The notes under the pieces were generated by a model. It was not told where the DNA came from and ran no database searches. It worked only from the letters and a program-made list of their open reading frames with translations. From an uncultured Flavobacteriaceae bacterium (GTDB lineage Bacteria; Bacteroidota; Bacteroidia; Flavobacteriales; Flavobacteriaceae), in contig CANMSB010000019.1 in the NCBI GenBank assembly GCA_947500445.1, positions 1 through 64,000 of the forward strand: a stretch of 64,000 bases of DNA, in the 5' to 3' direction. Shown here in pieces: positions 1-7,990 of the stretch (the first letter of the stretch is position 1; every line of letters begins with the position of its first letter). The position numbers and the translations under genes are program-made.

Positions 1-75
1 AAACTCGACGTCATGTTCACGGCCTTTATCTATATCGCCCTGATTTTCGATGCAATTAGTGTTAACACGCCCTAG
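1..75 (+). CDS. C-terminal end of a membrane protein (partial)
   Basis: The first 24 codons of the window are open in frame 1 and end with TAG at 73-75. The peptide is hydrophobic in its middle (FTAFIYIALIFDAISV), which looks like a final transmembrane segment followed by a short polar tail. The rest of the gene lies left of the window, so no family can be assigned. It converges on waaA. It could be a chance open stretch, but the composition reads like a membrane protein end. Confidence 0.4.
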   Translation, partial: KLDVMFTAFIYIALIFDAISVNTP

Positions 76-172
76 TTAAAAGCAAGGTAAAAATACATAA
101 GATGAGGGGGGAACGTGCCATTTCGTAGTAGGTTATGCCAATGGCTGACTTTAAGTGGCAATTGGCATTAAA

Positions 173-1411
173 CTATAATAATGTACGTATGTGTGCTACG
201 ATTTGGATGCTAGCGCCTTTATTTTTAGCGATATAGCGGGCGTTTATGGCGCCTGTTTTTTTCTGAAAATCGGGATTGTCCAACAATCTTTTCATAAGCT
301 CACCGAAACCCCAACCATCGGTTACGGACAAGATACCTTTTTCGGCCACCAGCTCCTCGGCCTCTTTAAAACCTTTGTATTGTGGACCAATGATGACCGG
401 GATACCAAAAACGGCAGGTTCCATGGTATTATGGAGCCCCGTTGCAAAACCGCCCCCGACATAGGCGATATCCGCATAACTATAAATTTTGGTCAGTAGG
501 CCGATGGTGTCGATCAGCAACACCTCATAGTTGCCTATGGTCTCCGGATCCATTTTCGAGTACAGAACGGTTTTTTTGTTGAGGGAGCCGGCCAGTCCCA
601 AAACCCTTTCGGGGGTAATGGTATGTGGGGCGAACACATATTTAAGCGATGACGACGGTGCGTGGTTGATGTAGTCGATCAAAATTGCTTCGTCTTCCGG
701 CCAAGTGCTGCCCGCTACAAAACACTGCCGATCTTTTTTGAACGCGTCCATAAAATCAAGGCGTTGGTCACGTTCCAAAATTTCGCTTACCCGATCAAGG
801 CGGGTGTCCCCGCTAACCGTAACCCGGTTGATTCCGGCTTTTACCAATAACTCTTGCGAATCCTTGTTCTGGACAAAAATATGGGAGAATTTTTTTAGGG
901 CCGATCGCATGAATCCGCCATAGGGCTTAAAATAGACTTGGTGTTTTTTGAACAATGCGGAAATTAACAAGGCGGGAATTTTACGCCGGTGCAGCTCCCT
1001 TAGGTAATTGGGCCATACTTCGTACTTCACAAAAATCGCAAGTTCCGGTCGCACCATGTCCAAAAACCGGGAAACATTGGCTTTGGTGTCCATGGGCAGG
1101 TAAACGATTACATCGGCGACCGTACTGTTCTTTTTTACCTCATATCCGGAAGGGGAAAAGAAGGTGACTACAATTTTATGGGACGGAAAAGCGGTCTTTA
1201 GCCGTTCGATCACCGGGAGCCCTTGCTCGTATTCCCCCAGGGATGCGGCATGCATCCATAGGGTGCGGTCGTTCTCCGAAAGAAGCTCGTTCAGTTGCCC
1301 CCAGGTTTTTTTTCTACCAGCTACAAAAAGGCGGATTTTTGGTTTAAAAAGCGCAACAAACCGAAGCCCGGCCCAAGCCAAATGAACAATGCTATTATAA
1401 ATGGAAAACAC
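173..1411 (-). CDS. waaA: 3-deoxy-D-manno-octulosonic acid (Kdo) transferase
   Basis: This inner-membrane glycosyltransferase moves Kdo from CMP-Kdo to the lipid A precursor, the first step of LPS core synthesis. It has 412 residues, normal for the family. Visible landmarks are the N-terminal membrane anchor (IYNSIVHLAWAGLRFVALF), the HAASLGEYEQG motif, GDTRLDRV, FVAGSTWPEDE, and the C-terminal donor-binding motif YVGGGFATGLHNTMEP. The start is GTG: an in-frame TGA lies three codons upstream, and the first residues match the expected family N-terminus. It is divergent from a sugar aminotransferase gene 94 bp away, and galE follows that gene, so the neighbourhood concerns cell-envelope sugars. 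Confidence 0.95.
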   Translation of the reverse strand: MFSIYNSIVHLAWAGLRFVALFKPKIRLFVAGRKKTWGQLNELLSENDRTLWMHAASLGEYEQGLPVIERLKTAFPSHKIVVTFFSPSGYEVKKNSTVADVIVYLPMDTKANVSRFLDMVRPELAIFVKYEVWPNYLRELHRRKIPALLISALFKKHQVYFKPYGGFMRSALKKFSHIFVQNKDSQELLVKAGINRVTVSGDTRLDRVSEILERDQRLDFMDAFKKDRQCFVAGSTWPEDEAILIDYINHAPSSSLKYVFAPHTITPERVLGLAGSLNKKTVLYSKMDPETIGNYEVLLIDTIGLLTKIYSYADIAYVGGGFATGLHNTMEPAVFGIPVIIGPQYKGFKEAEELVAEKGILSVTDGWGFGELMKRLLDNPDFQKKTGAINARYIAKNKGASIQIVAHIRTLL

Positions 1412-1471
1412 GGAAAATCAATTTGCCGGCTAAATTACATTTCTTTCCAGAGTTCATTGATGCCTGTTTCG

Positions 1472-1479
1472 TATTTTTG
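1472..1479 (+). promoter_or_regulatory. Bacteroidota -7 box upstream of the aminotransferase gene
   Basis: TATTTTTG fits the TAnnTTTG consensus and lies 26 bp before the ATG. No good -33 TTTG is found at the usual 19-21 bp spacing. On the opposite strand TAATTTAG (1430-1437) is a possible -7 box for waaA. Confidence 0.4.
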
Positions 1480-1505
1480 TGTGAAATCTTGAAAAAACAA
1501 AGGGC

Positions 1506-2660
1506 ATGAAGAAAATCCAAATGGTCGATCTTGGAGGGCAATACAAGGGCATCAAAGAGCAGGTGAATGCCGCGATCGCCAACATTATGGAAACTTCGGC
1601 CTTTATCAACGGTCCGGAGGTACATGCCTTTCAAAAAGATTTGGAAACGTATTTGGGGGTCAAACATGTTATTCCCTGCGCCAACGGAACCGATGCCCTG
1701 CAAATTGCCATGATGGGCTTGGGACTGCAGCCCAGCGACGAGGTCATTACGGCCGACTTTACGTTTGCCGCCACGGTGGAGGTCATTGCGCTGTTGCAGC
1801 TGACCCCCGTACTGGTGGATGTAGATCCCGATACCTTTAATATCGACATCGCGGCAATAGAAAGGGCGATCACCCCAAAAACAAAGGCGATCGTACCGGT
1901 TCACCTTTTTGGCCAATGTGCCGACATGGATGCCATTATGGATTTGGCGGAAAAGCACAAGCTTTTTGTAATAGAGGACAATGCGCAGGCCATTGGAGCG
2001 AACCATACTTCAAAAAATGGAACAAAAAGAAAAGCCGGTACCATCGGTCATGTTGGGGCGACCTCCTTTTTTCCTTCCAAGAATTTAGGGGCCTATGGTG
2101 ATGGGGGAGCCATTTTCACAAATGACGATGCCTTGGCGCATACGTTGCGGGGAATCGTAAACCACGGAATGTACCAGCGGTACCATCATGATGTGGTCGG
2201 GGTAAACTCTCGATTGGATTCCATGCAGGCCGCGGTACTGCGCGCAAAGCTTCCCAAACTCGACATGTATTGCGATAACAGACGAGCGGCCGCCCGAAAA
2301 TATAGTGCCGCTTTTTCGGTCCATCCCGATATTGTGGTTCCAAAGACCGTAAACGGTTGCGAGGGCATTTGCGATGTTTGCGACTGTCATGTTTTTCATC
2401 AGTATACCTTAAAGATAACCAGCGGAAAGCGCGATGCACTGGTAAAGCATTTGGGTGAGAAGGGTATACCTTGTGGGGTCTATTATCCCATACCCTTGCA
2501 CCGGCAAAAAGCATATGCCGATGCCCGATATAACGAATCTGATTTCGAAATAACCAATCTGCTTTCCGAACAAGTAGTTTCCCTGCCGATGCATACGGAG
2601 CTGGACGATGAGCAAATCGACTATATTACCGCTACGGTCATCGGTTTTTTAAATGGATAG
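1506..2660 (+). CDS. DegT/DnrJ/EryC1/StrS family PLP-dependent sugar aminotransferase
   Basis: This cytosolic enzyme transfers an amino group from an amino acid to a nucleotide-linked keto-sugar, making amino sugars for LPS or O-antigen. It has 384 residues, typical length. The N-terminal VDLGGQY motif, the CANGTDAL phosphate-binding loop, the IEDNAQAIGA segment with the PLP-contacting Asp, and the Schiff-base lysine in SFFPSKNLG (Lys192) are all present. An unusual Cys-rich loop (GCEGICDVCDCHVFHQYT) near residue 285 precedes the conserved HQYT motif. The exact sugar substrate cannot be told; WbpE/QdtB/DesV-like roles are all possible. It lies between waaA and galE. Confidence 0.9.
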   Translation: MKKIQMVDLGGQYKGIKEQVNAAIANIMETSAFINGPEVHAFQKDLETYLGVKHVIPCANGTDALQIAMMGLGLQPSDEVITADFTFAATVEVIALLQLTPVLVDVDPDTFNIDIAAIERAITPKTKAIVPVHLFGQCADMDAIMDLAEKHKLFVIEDNAQAIGANHTSKNGTKRKAGTIGHVGATSFFPSKNLGAYGDGGAIFTNDDALAHTLRGIVNHGMYQRYHHDVVGVNSRLDSMQAAVLRAKLPKLDMYCDNRRAAARKYSAAFSVHPDIVVPKTVNGCEGICDVCDCHVFHQYTLKITSGKRDALVKHLGEKGIPCGVYYPIPLHRQKAYADARYNESDFEITNLLSEQVVSLPMHTELDDEQIDYITATVIGFLNG

Positions 2661-2837
2661 CCGGGCAAGTCGTTAGTTTTGGGTGCAAACACCAACCATT
2701 AAAAGAAATATATGAAATGAGCATAAACTTTTTTAAGCATACCCTACCGAGATGATTAAAATAAGTTTATGCGAATTACTGAATGTGTAGAAATTTTTAG
2801 TTTCTTCATTTTCAGTGAACTACAAAATTTTAAACAG

Positions 2838-3854
2838 ATGAAAATTTTAGTCACGGGCGGTTTGGGTTTTATAGGGTCCCATACGGTCGTTGAGCTGCAG
2901 AAGGAAGGATATCAGGTCGTTATCGTCGATGATTGTTCCAATGCCGATGAAAAAGTACTAGCGGGAATTACCGCCATTACAGGAAAGGAGCCGGTATTCG
3001 AAAAAATCGATTTACGGGAAAAAGAGGCGGTAGGTGCACTGTTCGAACGCCATTCCGATATCGCCGGAGTCATCCACTTTGCAGCTTCAAAAGCGGTAGG
3101 GGAGAGTGTTGAGAAGCCCCTGTTGTATTACGAAAACAATATCGGATCGCTGGTATATGTGTTAAAGGCTTTGGTCAAAAAAGAAAAGGCAAGCTTTATC
3201 TTCAGTTCTTCCTGTACCGTTTACGGCCAGGCAGATGCGATGCCGATTACCGAAAATGCCCCGATCAAACCTGCTGAATCGCCTTATGGGAAAACAAAGC
3301 AAATGGGCGAAGAGGTCATTTCGGACACCTGTAAGGTAAGCCCTAACCTTCAAGCGATCGCGCTACGTTATTTTAATCCCATGGGAGCGCACCCCAGTGT
3401 TGAAATAGGGGAATTGCCGGTAGGGGTGCCACAAAATTTGGTGCCGTTCATTACACAGACCGGTATCGGAATTCGAGAAGGGTTGTCCGTTTTCGGTAAC
3501 GATTATCCAACAGAGGACGGTACGTGCGTGCGCGACTACATTCATGTGGTAGATTTGGCCAAGGCACATGTGGTAGCGCTCCAACGCTTGCTGCACGGTA
3601 AAAACGAAAAGAACTATGAAGTGTTCAATGTGGGTACGGGAAAAGGCAGTTCGGTCATGGAAGTCATCCGCAGTTTTGAACGGGTATCCGGAAAAAACCT
3701 GAACTACAAAATAGTGGACCGTAGGCCCGGCGATGTTATAGAGGCTTTTGCCGATACCACCAAGGCCAATGAGGTGTTGGGTTGGAAAGCGCAATCGAGT
3801 TTGGACGAAGCCATGCGATCGGCTTGGGAATGGGAACAAAAGGTCAGGAGTTAG
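2838..3854 (+). CDS. galE: UDP-glucose 4-epimerase
   Basis: It interconverts UDP-glucose and UDP-galactose (possibly also the N-acetyl forms) in the cytosol and supplies galactosyl donors for glycans. The extended short-chain dehydrogenase fold is clear: an NAD-binding GGLGFIG motif (Gly7, Gly10, Gly13), the FAASKAVGES segment, and the catalytic Ser124/125, Tyr150 and Lys154 (YGKTK). The open frame extends 23 codons upstream, but starting at ATG 2838 (MKILVTGGLG) places the glycine motif where the family has it and gives 338 residues, the usual length. Only 177 bp separate it from the aminotransferase gene. Confidence 0.93.
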   Translation: MKILVTGGLGFIGSHTVVELQKEGYQVVIVDDCSNADEKVLAGITAITGKEPVFEKIDLREKEAVGALFERHSDIAGVIHFAASKAVGESVEKPLLYYENNIGSLVYVLKALVKKEKASFIFSSSCTVYGQADAMPITENAPIKPAESPYGKTKQMGEEVISDTCKVSPNLQAIALRYFNPMGAHPSVEIGELPVGVPQNLVPFITQTGIGIREGLSVFGNDYPTEDGTCVRDYIHVVDLAKAHVVALQRLLHGKNEKNYEVFNVGTGKGSSVMEVIRSFERVSGKNLNYKIVDRRPGDVIEAFADTTKANEVLGWKAQSSLDEAMRSAWEWEQKVRS

Positions 3855-3929
3855 TCCGGAGCTTGTTGCAATAGGCGCGCCGTATCGCTGTTTTAGAAAA
3901 GAACATTACAACAACCAATCATAAGTGGC

Positions 3930-4584
3930 ATGAAGCGGTCATCCATAGTACTGGCGTTCTTGGGTATTTTGCTCTGTACCTCCTGTTATTCCTATAAGCT
4001 ATATCCTAAAAAGTATTGGCACTATACCAATCAGCGGGTAAGGCAGAACGCTTACGTGCGTAACGATAGCTTGAAGAAAGCGCTTAAAATACTGGAAGCC
4101 TCGGAACTATTCGTAATAGTGACGGACAGCAGTTCCGCCGATTTGCACATTACCCTATATCCCTTGAAGCAAAATGTTGCCTGCGCTACTCCGATGCTGC
4201 CGACAATGCTCACCTTGGGCCAAATGCCGGTAGTTGTTCCGGAAAAGTATTACTTTCGGTTCGATGAGACCGTTAACGACAGTACGGTAATACCATTTTA
4301 ACTTTGAAATGGCGCGTATAGAAATTGAATTATTTTTTAGTGGTTCAAGGCAAAAAATAGAAGCATAGCCTTAGCTACGGTTATATTTTTTAACGAAGAA
4401 CAGCTGAAAAAGAAACGATTTATTAGTGCTATTTCAAAGTTAAAATGGTATGGGACGAAATTTTTCACTTAACATTTCGCGAAGGGTATGGTTTTGGGAC
4501 TTGTTTACATTTTCCAAGCGCTTCAACAAAAAGGCAGGGAAAGCGGTCTTGGGAGCATACCGATCCAGTAGCGCAACGCCCTAA
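3930..4584 (+). pseudogene. Small lipoprotein gene interrupted by a palindromic element
   Basis: The intact frame from ATG 3930 codes for a lipoprotein: a signal peptide ending in LLCTSC (cysteine 19), then about 100 residues with YKLYPKKYWHY near the start. It stops at TAA 4299-4301, which lies inside the inserted element. Beyond the element, from 4453, another 43 codons are open to TAA 4582-4584 and read GRNFSLNISRRVWFWDLF then TFSKRFNKKAGKAVLGAY, which looks like genuine protein. Removing 160 bp (4291-4450) or 163 bp joins the two parts in frame, giving about 164 residues. I infer that the truncated 123-residue product is what is made now. The function of the family is unknown to me. Confidence 0.72.
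4290..4451. repeat. Palindromic repeat element, copy A (full-length)
   Basis: The first 21 bases (from ATACCATTTTAACTTTG) are the exact reverse complement of the last 21. Between them lies about 120 bp with a central imperfect hairpin, GCATAGCCTTAGCTACGG. There is no open reading frame inside. It resembles a MITE- or REP-like non-autonomous element. The same ends and the same central motif recur in the copy at 24153-24323. The insertion lies inside the lipoprotein gene and supplies its present stop codon. Confidence 0.8.
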
Positions 4585-4627
4585 GGTTCATTAATGGACC
4601 GGTACATATGATAAAACCAAAACACAA

Positions 4628-5899
4628 ATGAAAAATCTTTTTACACTTTTGGTGCTCGGTATTTCCATTGTTTCCAATGCACAGGATAGCTATCTGCAAT
4701 GTGGTACCCTGTTCGATACCGAAACGGGAAAGTCTCTTTCCAAGAAAACGATCGTAGTATCCGGTAATAGGATAAAAGAGATCAAGGACGGTTTTGTGGC
4801 AGGGGGTGCCGAAGATCTGTTGGTCGATTTAAAGGATAAGGTAGTATTGCCCGGATTGATCGATATGCACGTGCATTTGGAGTCGGAGTTCGACCCTAAA
4901 ACCTACATTAAAAGGTTTACCGGTAATGATGTGGATGTGGCCTTTGAGGCCGCGGTATATGCGGAGCGAACATTGATGGCCGGTTTTACTACCGTGCGCG
5001 ACCTCGGGGGCTCCGGAGTGAACATTGCCCTACGAAATGCGATAAACAAAGGGTTGGTGCGAGGCCCGAGGATCCTTACCGCCGGCAAGGCACTTGCGAG
5101 TACCGGTGGGCATGCCGATCCTACCAATGGTATGCGGAAAAGCCTTATGGGAGATCCCGGACCAAAGGAAGGGGTGGTCAACTCACCGGAAGATGCCCGA
5201 AAAGCCGTTCGGCAACGTTATAAAAATGGCGCCGATGTGATAAAAATAACCGCTACCGGAGGGGTGTTGAGCGTGGCGAAAAGCGGTCAGAACCCACAGT
5301 TTACCCTTGAGGAAATAAAGGCCATTACGGATACGGCCAAAGATTATGGATTTTCCGTGGCGGCACATGCGCATGGTGACGAAGGAATGCGTTTGGCCAT
5401 TTTAGGAGGGGTAAATACCATAGAGCACGGAACGTTGATGAGCGAAGAGACCATGGAACTCATGATACAGAAAAAGTGTTATCTGATTCCGACGATCAGT
5501 GCCGGAAAGCAAGTTGCCGAAAAAGCAAAAATACCAGGTTTCTTTCCCGATGTGGTCGCGAAAAAAGCACTTGATATCGGCCCCAAACATCAGGCGGCAA
5601 TGGCAAGGGCATACAAAAAAGGGGTGCCGATGGGCTTCGGTACGGATGCCGGTGTGTTTCCCCATGGCTTGAACGCGATAGAGTTCGGGTATCTCAAAGA
5701 AGCGGGAATCCCGGTGGGCGAGTCGTTAAAGGCGGCTACCGTGGTCAATGCCAAACTTTTGGGAATGGAAGACCAGATCGGGCGCTTGCAGCCCGGTTTC
5801 TTCGCCGATATCATCGCTGTTGCGGAAGATCCCATTAAAAATGTAAAAACGCTGGAACAAACCGTTTTTGTGATGAAAAACGGGGTGGTGTATAAGTAG
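4628..5899 (+). CDS. Secreted amidohydrolase (imidazolonepropionase/prolidase-like)
   Basis: This metal-dependent hydrolase of the amidohydrolase superfamily acts on an unknown amide or dipeptide-like substrate outside the cytoplasm. It has 423 residues with a signal peptide (cleavage near ISIVSNAQ, residue 19). Metal ligands are visible: HVH at 81 and 83, a likely carbamylated Lys206 in DVIKITATGG, His247/His249 in AHAHGDEG, His267 in IEHG, and Asp340 in GTDAG. The C-terminus returns to the small beta domain (GRLQPGFFADIIAV). Family members include dipeptidases and organophosphate-acid anhydrolases, so the substrate remains open. It stands alone between the broken lipoprotein gene and a convergent gene. 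Confidence 0.85.
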   Translation: MKNLFTLLVLGISIVSNAQDSYLQCGTLFDTETGKSLSKKTIVVSGNRIKEIKDGFVAGGAEDLLVDLKDKVVLPGLIDMHVHLESEFDPKTYIKRFTGNDVDVAFEAAVYAERTLMAGFTTVRDLGGSGVNIALRNAINKGLVRGPRILTAGKALASTGGHADPTNGMRKSLMGDPGPKEGVVNSPEDARKAVRQRYKNGADVIKITATGGVLSVAKSGQNPQFTLEEIKAITDTAKDYGFSVAAHAHGDEGMRLAILGGVNTIEHGTLMSEETMELMIQKKCYLIPTISAGKQVAEKAKIPGFFPDVVAKKALDIGPKHQAAMARAYKKGVPMGFGTDAGVFPHGLNAIEFGYLKEAGIPVGESLKAATVVNAKLLGMEDQIGRLQPGFFADIIAVAEDPIKNVKTLEQTVFVMKNGVVYK

Positions 5900-5941
5900 T
5901 GAAAGGTTTCCACTTGTTCTTTAAAAAAAGATTCAACGGAG

Positions 5942-7945
5942 TCAATGCGGCAACATCATTGTGTCATCTTTTTTGTATTCTGAAGAGCCTACCCAGTGCT
6001 GCTCCCCATTTTCATTAATGGTAAAAATAAACTCTTCTTCTCCATTCGAATGGTTTCTTAACCAGAACAGTGAGTTTTTAGGTACTTTATTATAGGTTAA
6101 ATATATGGTTTTGGCCTTTTGAATTCCTAAAGAGACCCATTTCTCATCCCAGAACAAAAGTTCGTATTCATCACCGAGATTAATATTGTTGTCGTCAGTT
6201 CTTGATTGAATTCCAATGCCGGAAACACATTTTTTCTTTAGAAAAGCGTATTTAAATTGAAAATTAGTTTTGTCTGTAAACGTTAGAGGGTCGTGGTCAG
6301 TTAATTCTGAATTATTACCAATGGGATTATTATTCAAAGCGGCATGTTTCCAGTCATTGATCTCTTCAAGTTCATCATTTAAAAGGTATAGTTCAGAAAT
6401 GCTTGTAATTTTCTCTTTGGGGCCAATCAATCTGAAGTATCTTTTGCAAGCAATTTTATTAAGGGTATACCTTTCCATTCTTGAAGAAGATATTTTCTGA
6501 ATAGTATCGATGTTTTCATAATATTCAGGTTTATCTAAATTCGCTCCTTGAAGCACTAAACCATTAATAGACCTTATTCTCCTTATTTTTTCTTTTCTGT
6601 TTCTTACAAGAAATGGAGTAAATTTTCGTTCAATAAGCGCATTTTGGTATTCAGCTTTACTAGGTCCGTTATAACAATGTATTTTACCTTTAGTATCAAC
6701 TTTAAAAGGATAATTTAACGGATAGATGGAATCTTTAAAAACTGTTACCGGCAAGTATATAATGTTTGCCCCTACATTATTAAATTGCGCTTCTTGTCTG
6801 TTGACTTTGGAAGCGCTTAATACTATATCCCAATCCAAATATTTGTCAAATACTGCTAGATGTACCTCGGATGCTTTTGTTTTAGCTGTATTCCATTTTA
6901 AGGGTATGGTAAAATTCACTGTTTCCTTGTACAGATGGGTTACATCAATATTTTTGTCGTACAGTTCTCTAAAAACCTTCGGCAGGCTTGATTTTTTATA
7001 AATTTCATTTACAGTCTCATACCTATCCAAGCCAATATTAATCGATTTAAAACCTGTTTTGGTGAGATAAAAGACCCAAGAGTGTCCCTCGGATTTATGC
7101 CAGTTTCCAAATCGGGGGCAAAAATCTATTCCCGAGGGAATACCTACAGCTCTAAGGATATTGACCAGATAGCTGGAAAGCGCCGAGCAGGAAGCAAAAC
7201 GAGTGTCTTCTATTTGCGACATTGAGGGAGTGGTTTTGAATGGATTGTTAGCTCCCCAAACTGCCATCATTTCGAGTTTATTATAAATTTTTTTTACCAC
7301 CGTATCTAAAGGCGTGGTTTTAAGGCTATCGAAGACCCATTGGTATTGGTTTAAAAACTCTCTCCTTTTTTTTGGCTCAAAAGGTTCGTTGCCAACTCTA
7401 TGGGGAAGAACAAAGTTTAAAAAATCTTTCTCTGAATAGTAATCTTGAAGCGGATTCTTTTCCTTGGCTATTATTGCCAATTCTATGTTTTGAAGTAAGT
7501 CTTTTGGCAAGATGAACTCGGAATCTACTTTCCAATGATTTTGAACAGGTGTCGTAGATTGGTCAATAGAATCTAAGCAAAGTTTAAAAATGGAAAGGGA
7601 ATGCTGGGTAACATCATGAATCGAATATTCGGTTATCGAATCCTTAAATTTTGTCCTTTCTTTTTGTACCCTTACAAAAGCTTCGCTATATCTTCCGCCA
7701 TTATCGTAATAGCCCTTCTTGTTAAGTTTTTTTAGGAGGAATTGCAAGCTACGGTACTGAAGATTTAAACTTTTTTCCCGACATAACGAATCTAAAATCT
7801 TAGAATAAACTTCGCAGTTCGTAAATTCCGTTTCCAGGTCGTTTTTTTGGCAAAACGGGGTGTCGTTACATGATAGTAACAATACTGCAAAGCATAGTGT
7901 AAATTGTAAAACAATGGACCTGGTCTTAAGAAAAATCTTTATCAT
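5942..7945 (-). CDS. Lipoprotein with transglutaminase-like domain
   Basis: A 667-residue outer-envelope lipoprotein: the signal peptide ends in AVLLLSC (Cys26). The middle carries a transglutaminase-like cysteine-protease fold with a plausible Cys-His-Asp triad at Cys253 (ASCSALSS), His288 (EGHSWVF) and Asp307 (GLDRYE), which is also the order found in cell-wall and peptide-processing members. The C-terminal 250 residues have no recognisable motif but look beta-rich. The open frame begins two codons earlier at a TTG; ATG 7945 is preferred. A TAATTTTG box (7949-7956, minus) sits just before it. Substrate unknown. The gene is AT-rich and diverges from the O-antigen ligase gene. Confidence 0.75.
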   Translation of the reverse strand: MIKIFLKTRSIVLQFTLCFAVLLLSCNDTPFCQKNDLETEFTNCEVYSKILDSLCREKSLNLQYRSLQFLLKKLNKKGYYDNGGRYSEAFVRVQKERTKFKDSITEYSIHDVTQHSLSIFKLCLDSIDQSTTPVQNHWKVDSEFILPKDLLQNIELAIIAKEKNPLQDYYSEKDFLNFVLPHRVGNEPFEPKKRREFLNQYQWVFDSLKTTPLDTVVKKIYNKLEMMAVWGANNPFKTTPSMSQIEDTRFASCSALSSYLVNILRAVGIPSGIDFCPRFGNWHKSEGHSWVFYLTKTGFKSINIGLDRYETVNEIYKKSSLPKVFRELYDKNIDVTHLYKETVNFTIPLKWNTAKTKASEVHLAVFDKYLDWDIVLSASKVNRQEAQFNNVGANIIYLPVTVFKDSIYPLNYPFKVDTKGKIHCYNGPSKAEYQNALIERKFTPFLVRNRKEKIRRIRSINGLVLQGANLDKPEYYENIDTIQKISSSRMERYTLNKIACKRYFRLIGPKEKITSISELYLLNDELEEINDWKHAALNNNPIGNNSELTDHDPLTFTDKTNFQFKYAFLKKKCVSGIGIQSRTDDNNINLGDEYELLFWDEKWVSLGIQKAKTIYLTYNKVPKNSLFWLRNHSNGEEEFIFTINENGEQHWVGSSEYKKDDTMMLPH

Positions 7946-7990
7946 TGCCAAAATTACTAATATATTTACTTGTAAGAAGATACTAATATT

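Noticed and set aside
1395-2006. 203-codon open frame on the minus strand opposite the aminotransferase gene
   Set aside because: It is a shadow of a clearly coding plus-strand gene with low-complexity His/Gly/Arg-rich product and no motif.
4445-4602. Alternative open frame starting at ATG 4445 after element A
   Set aside because: The other frame from 4453 gives a far more protein-like product and joins the upstream lipoprotein in frame.
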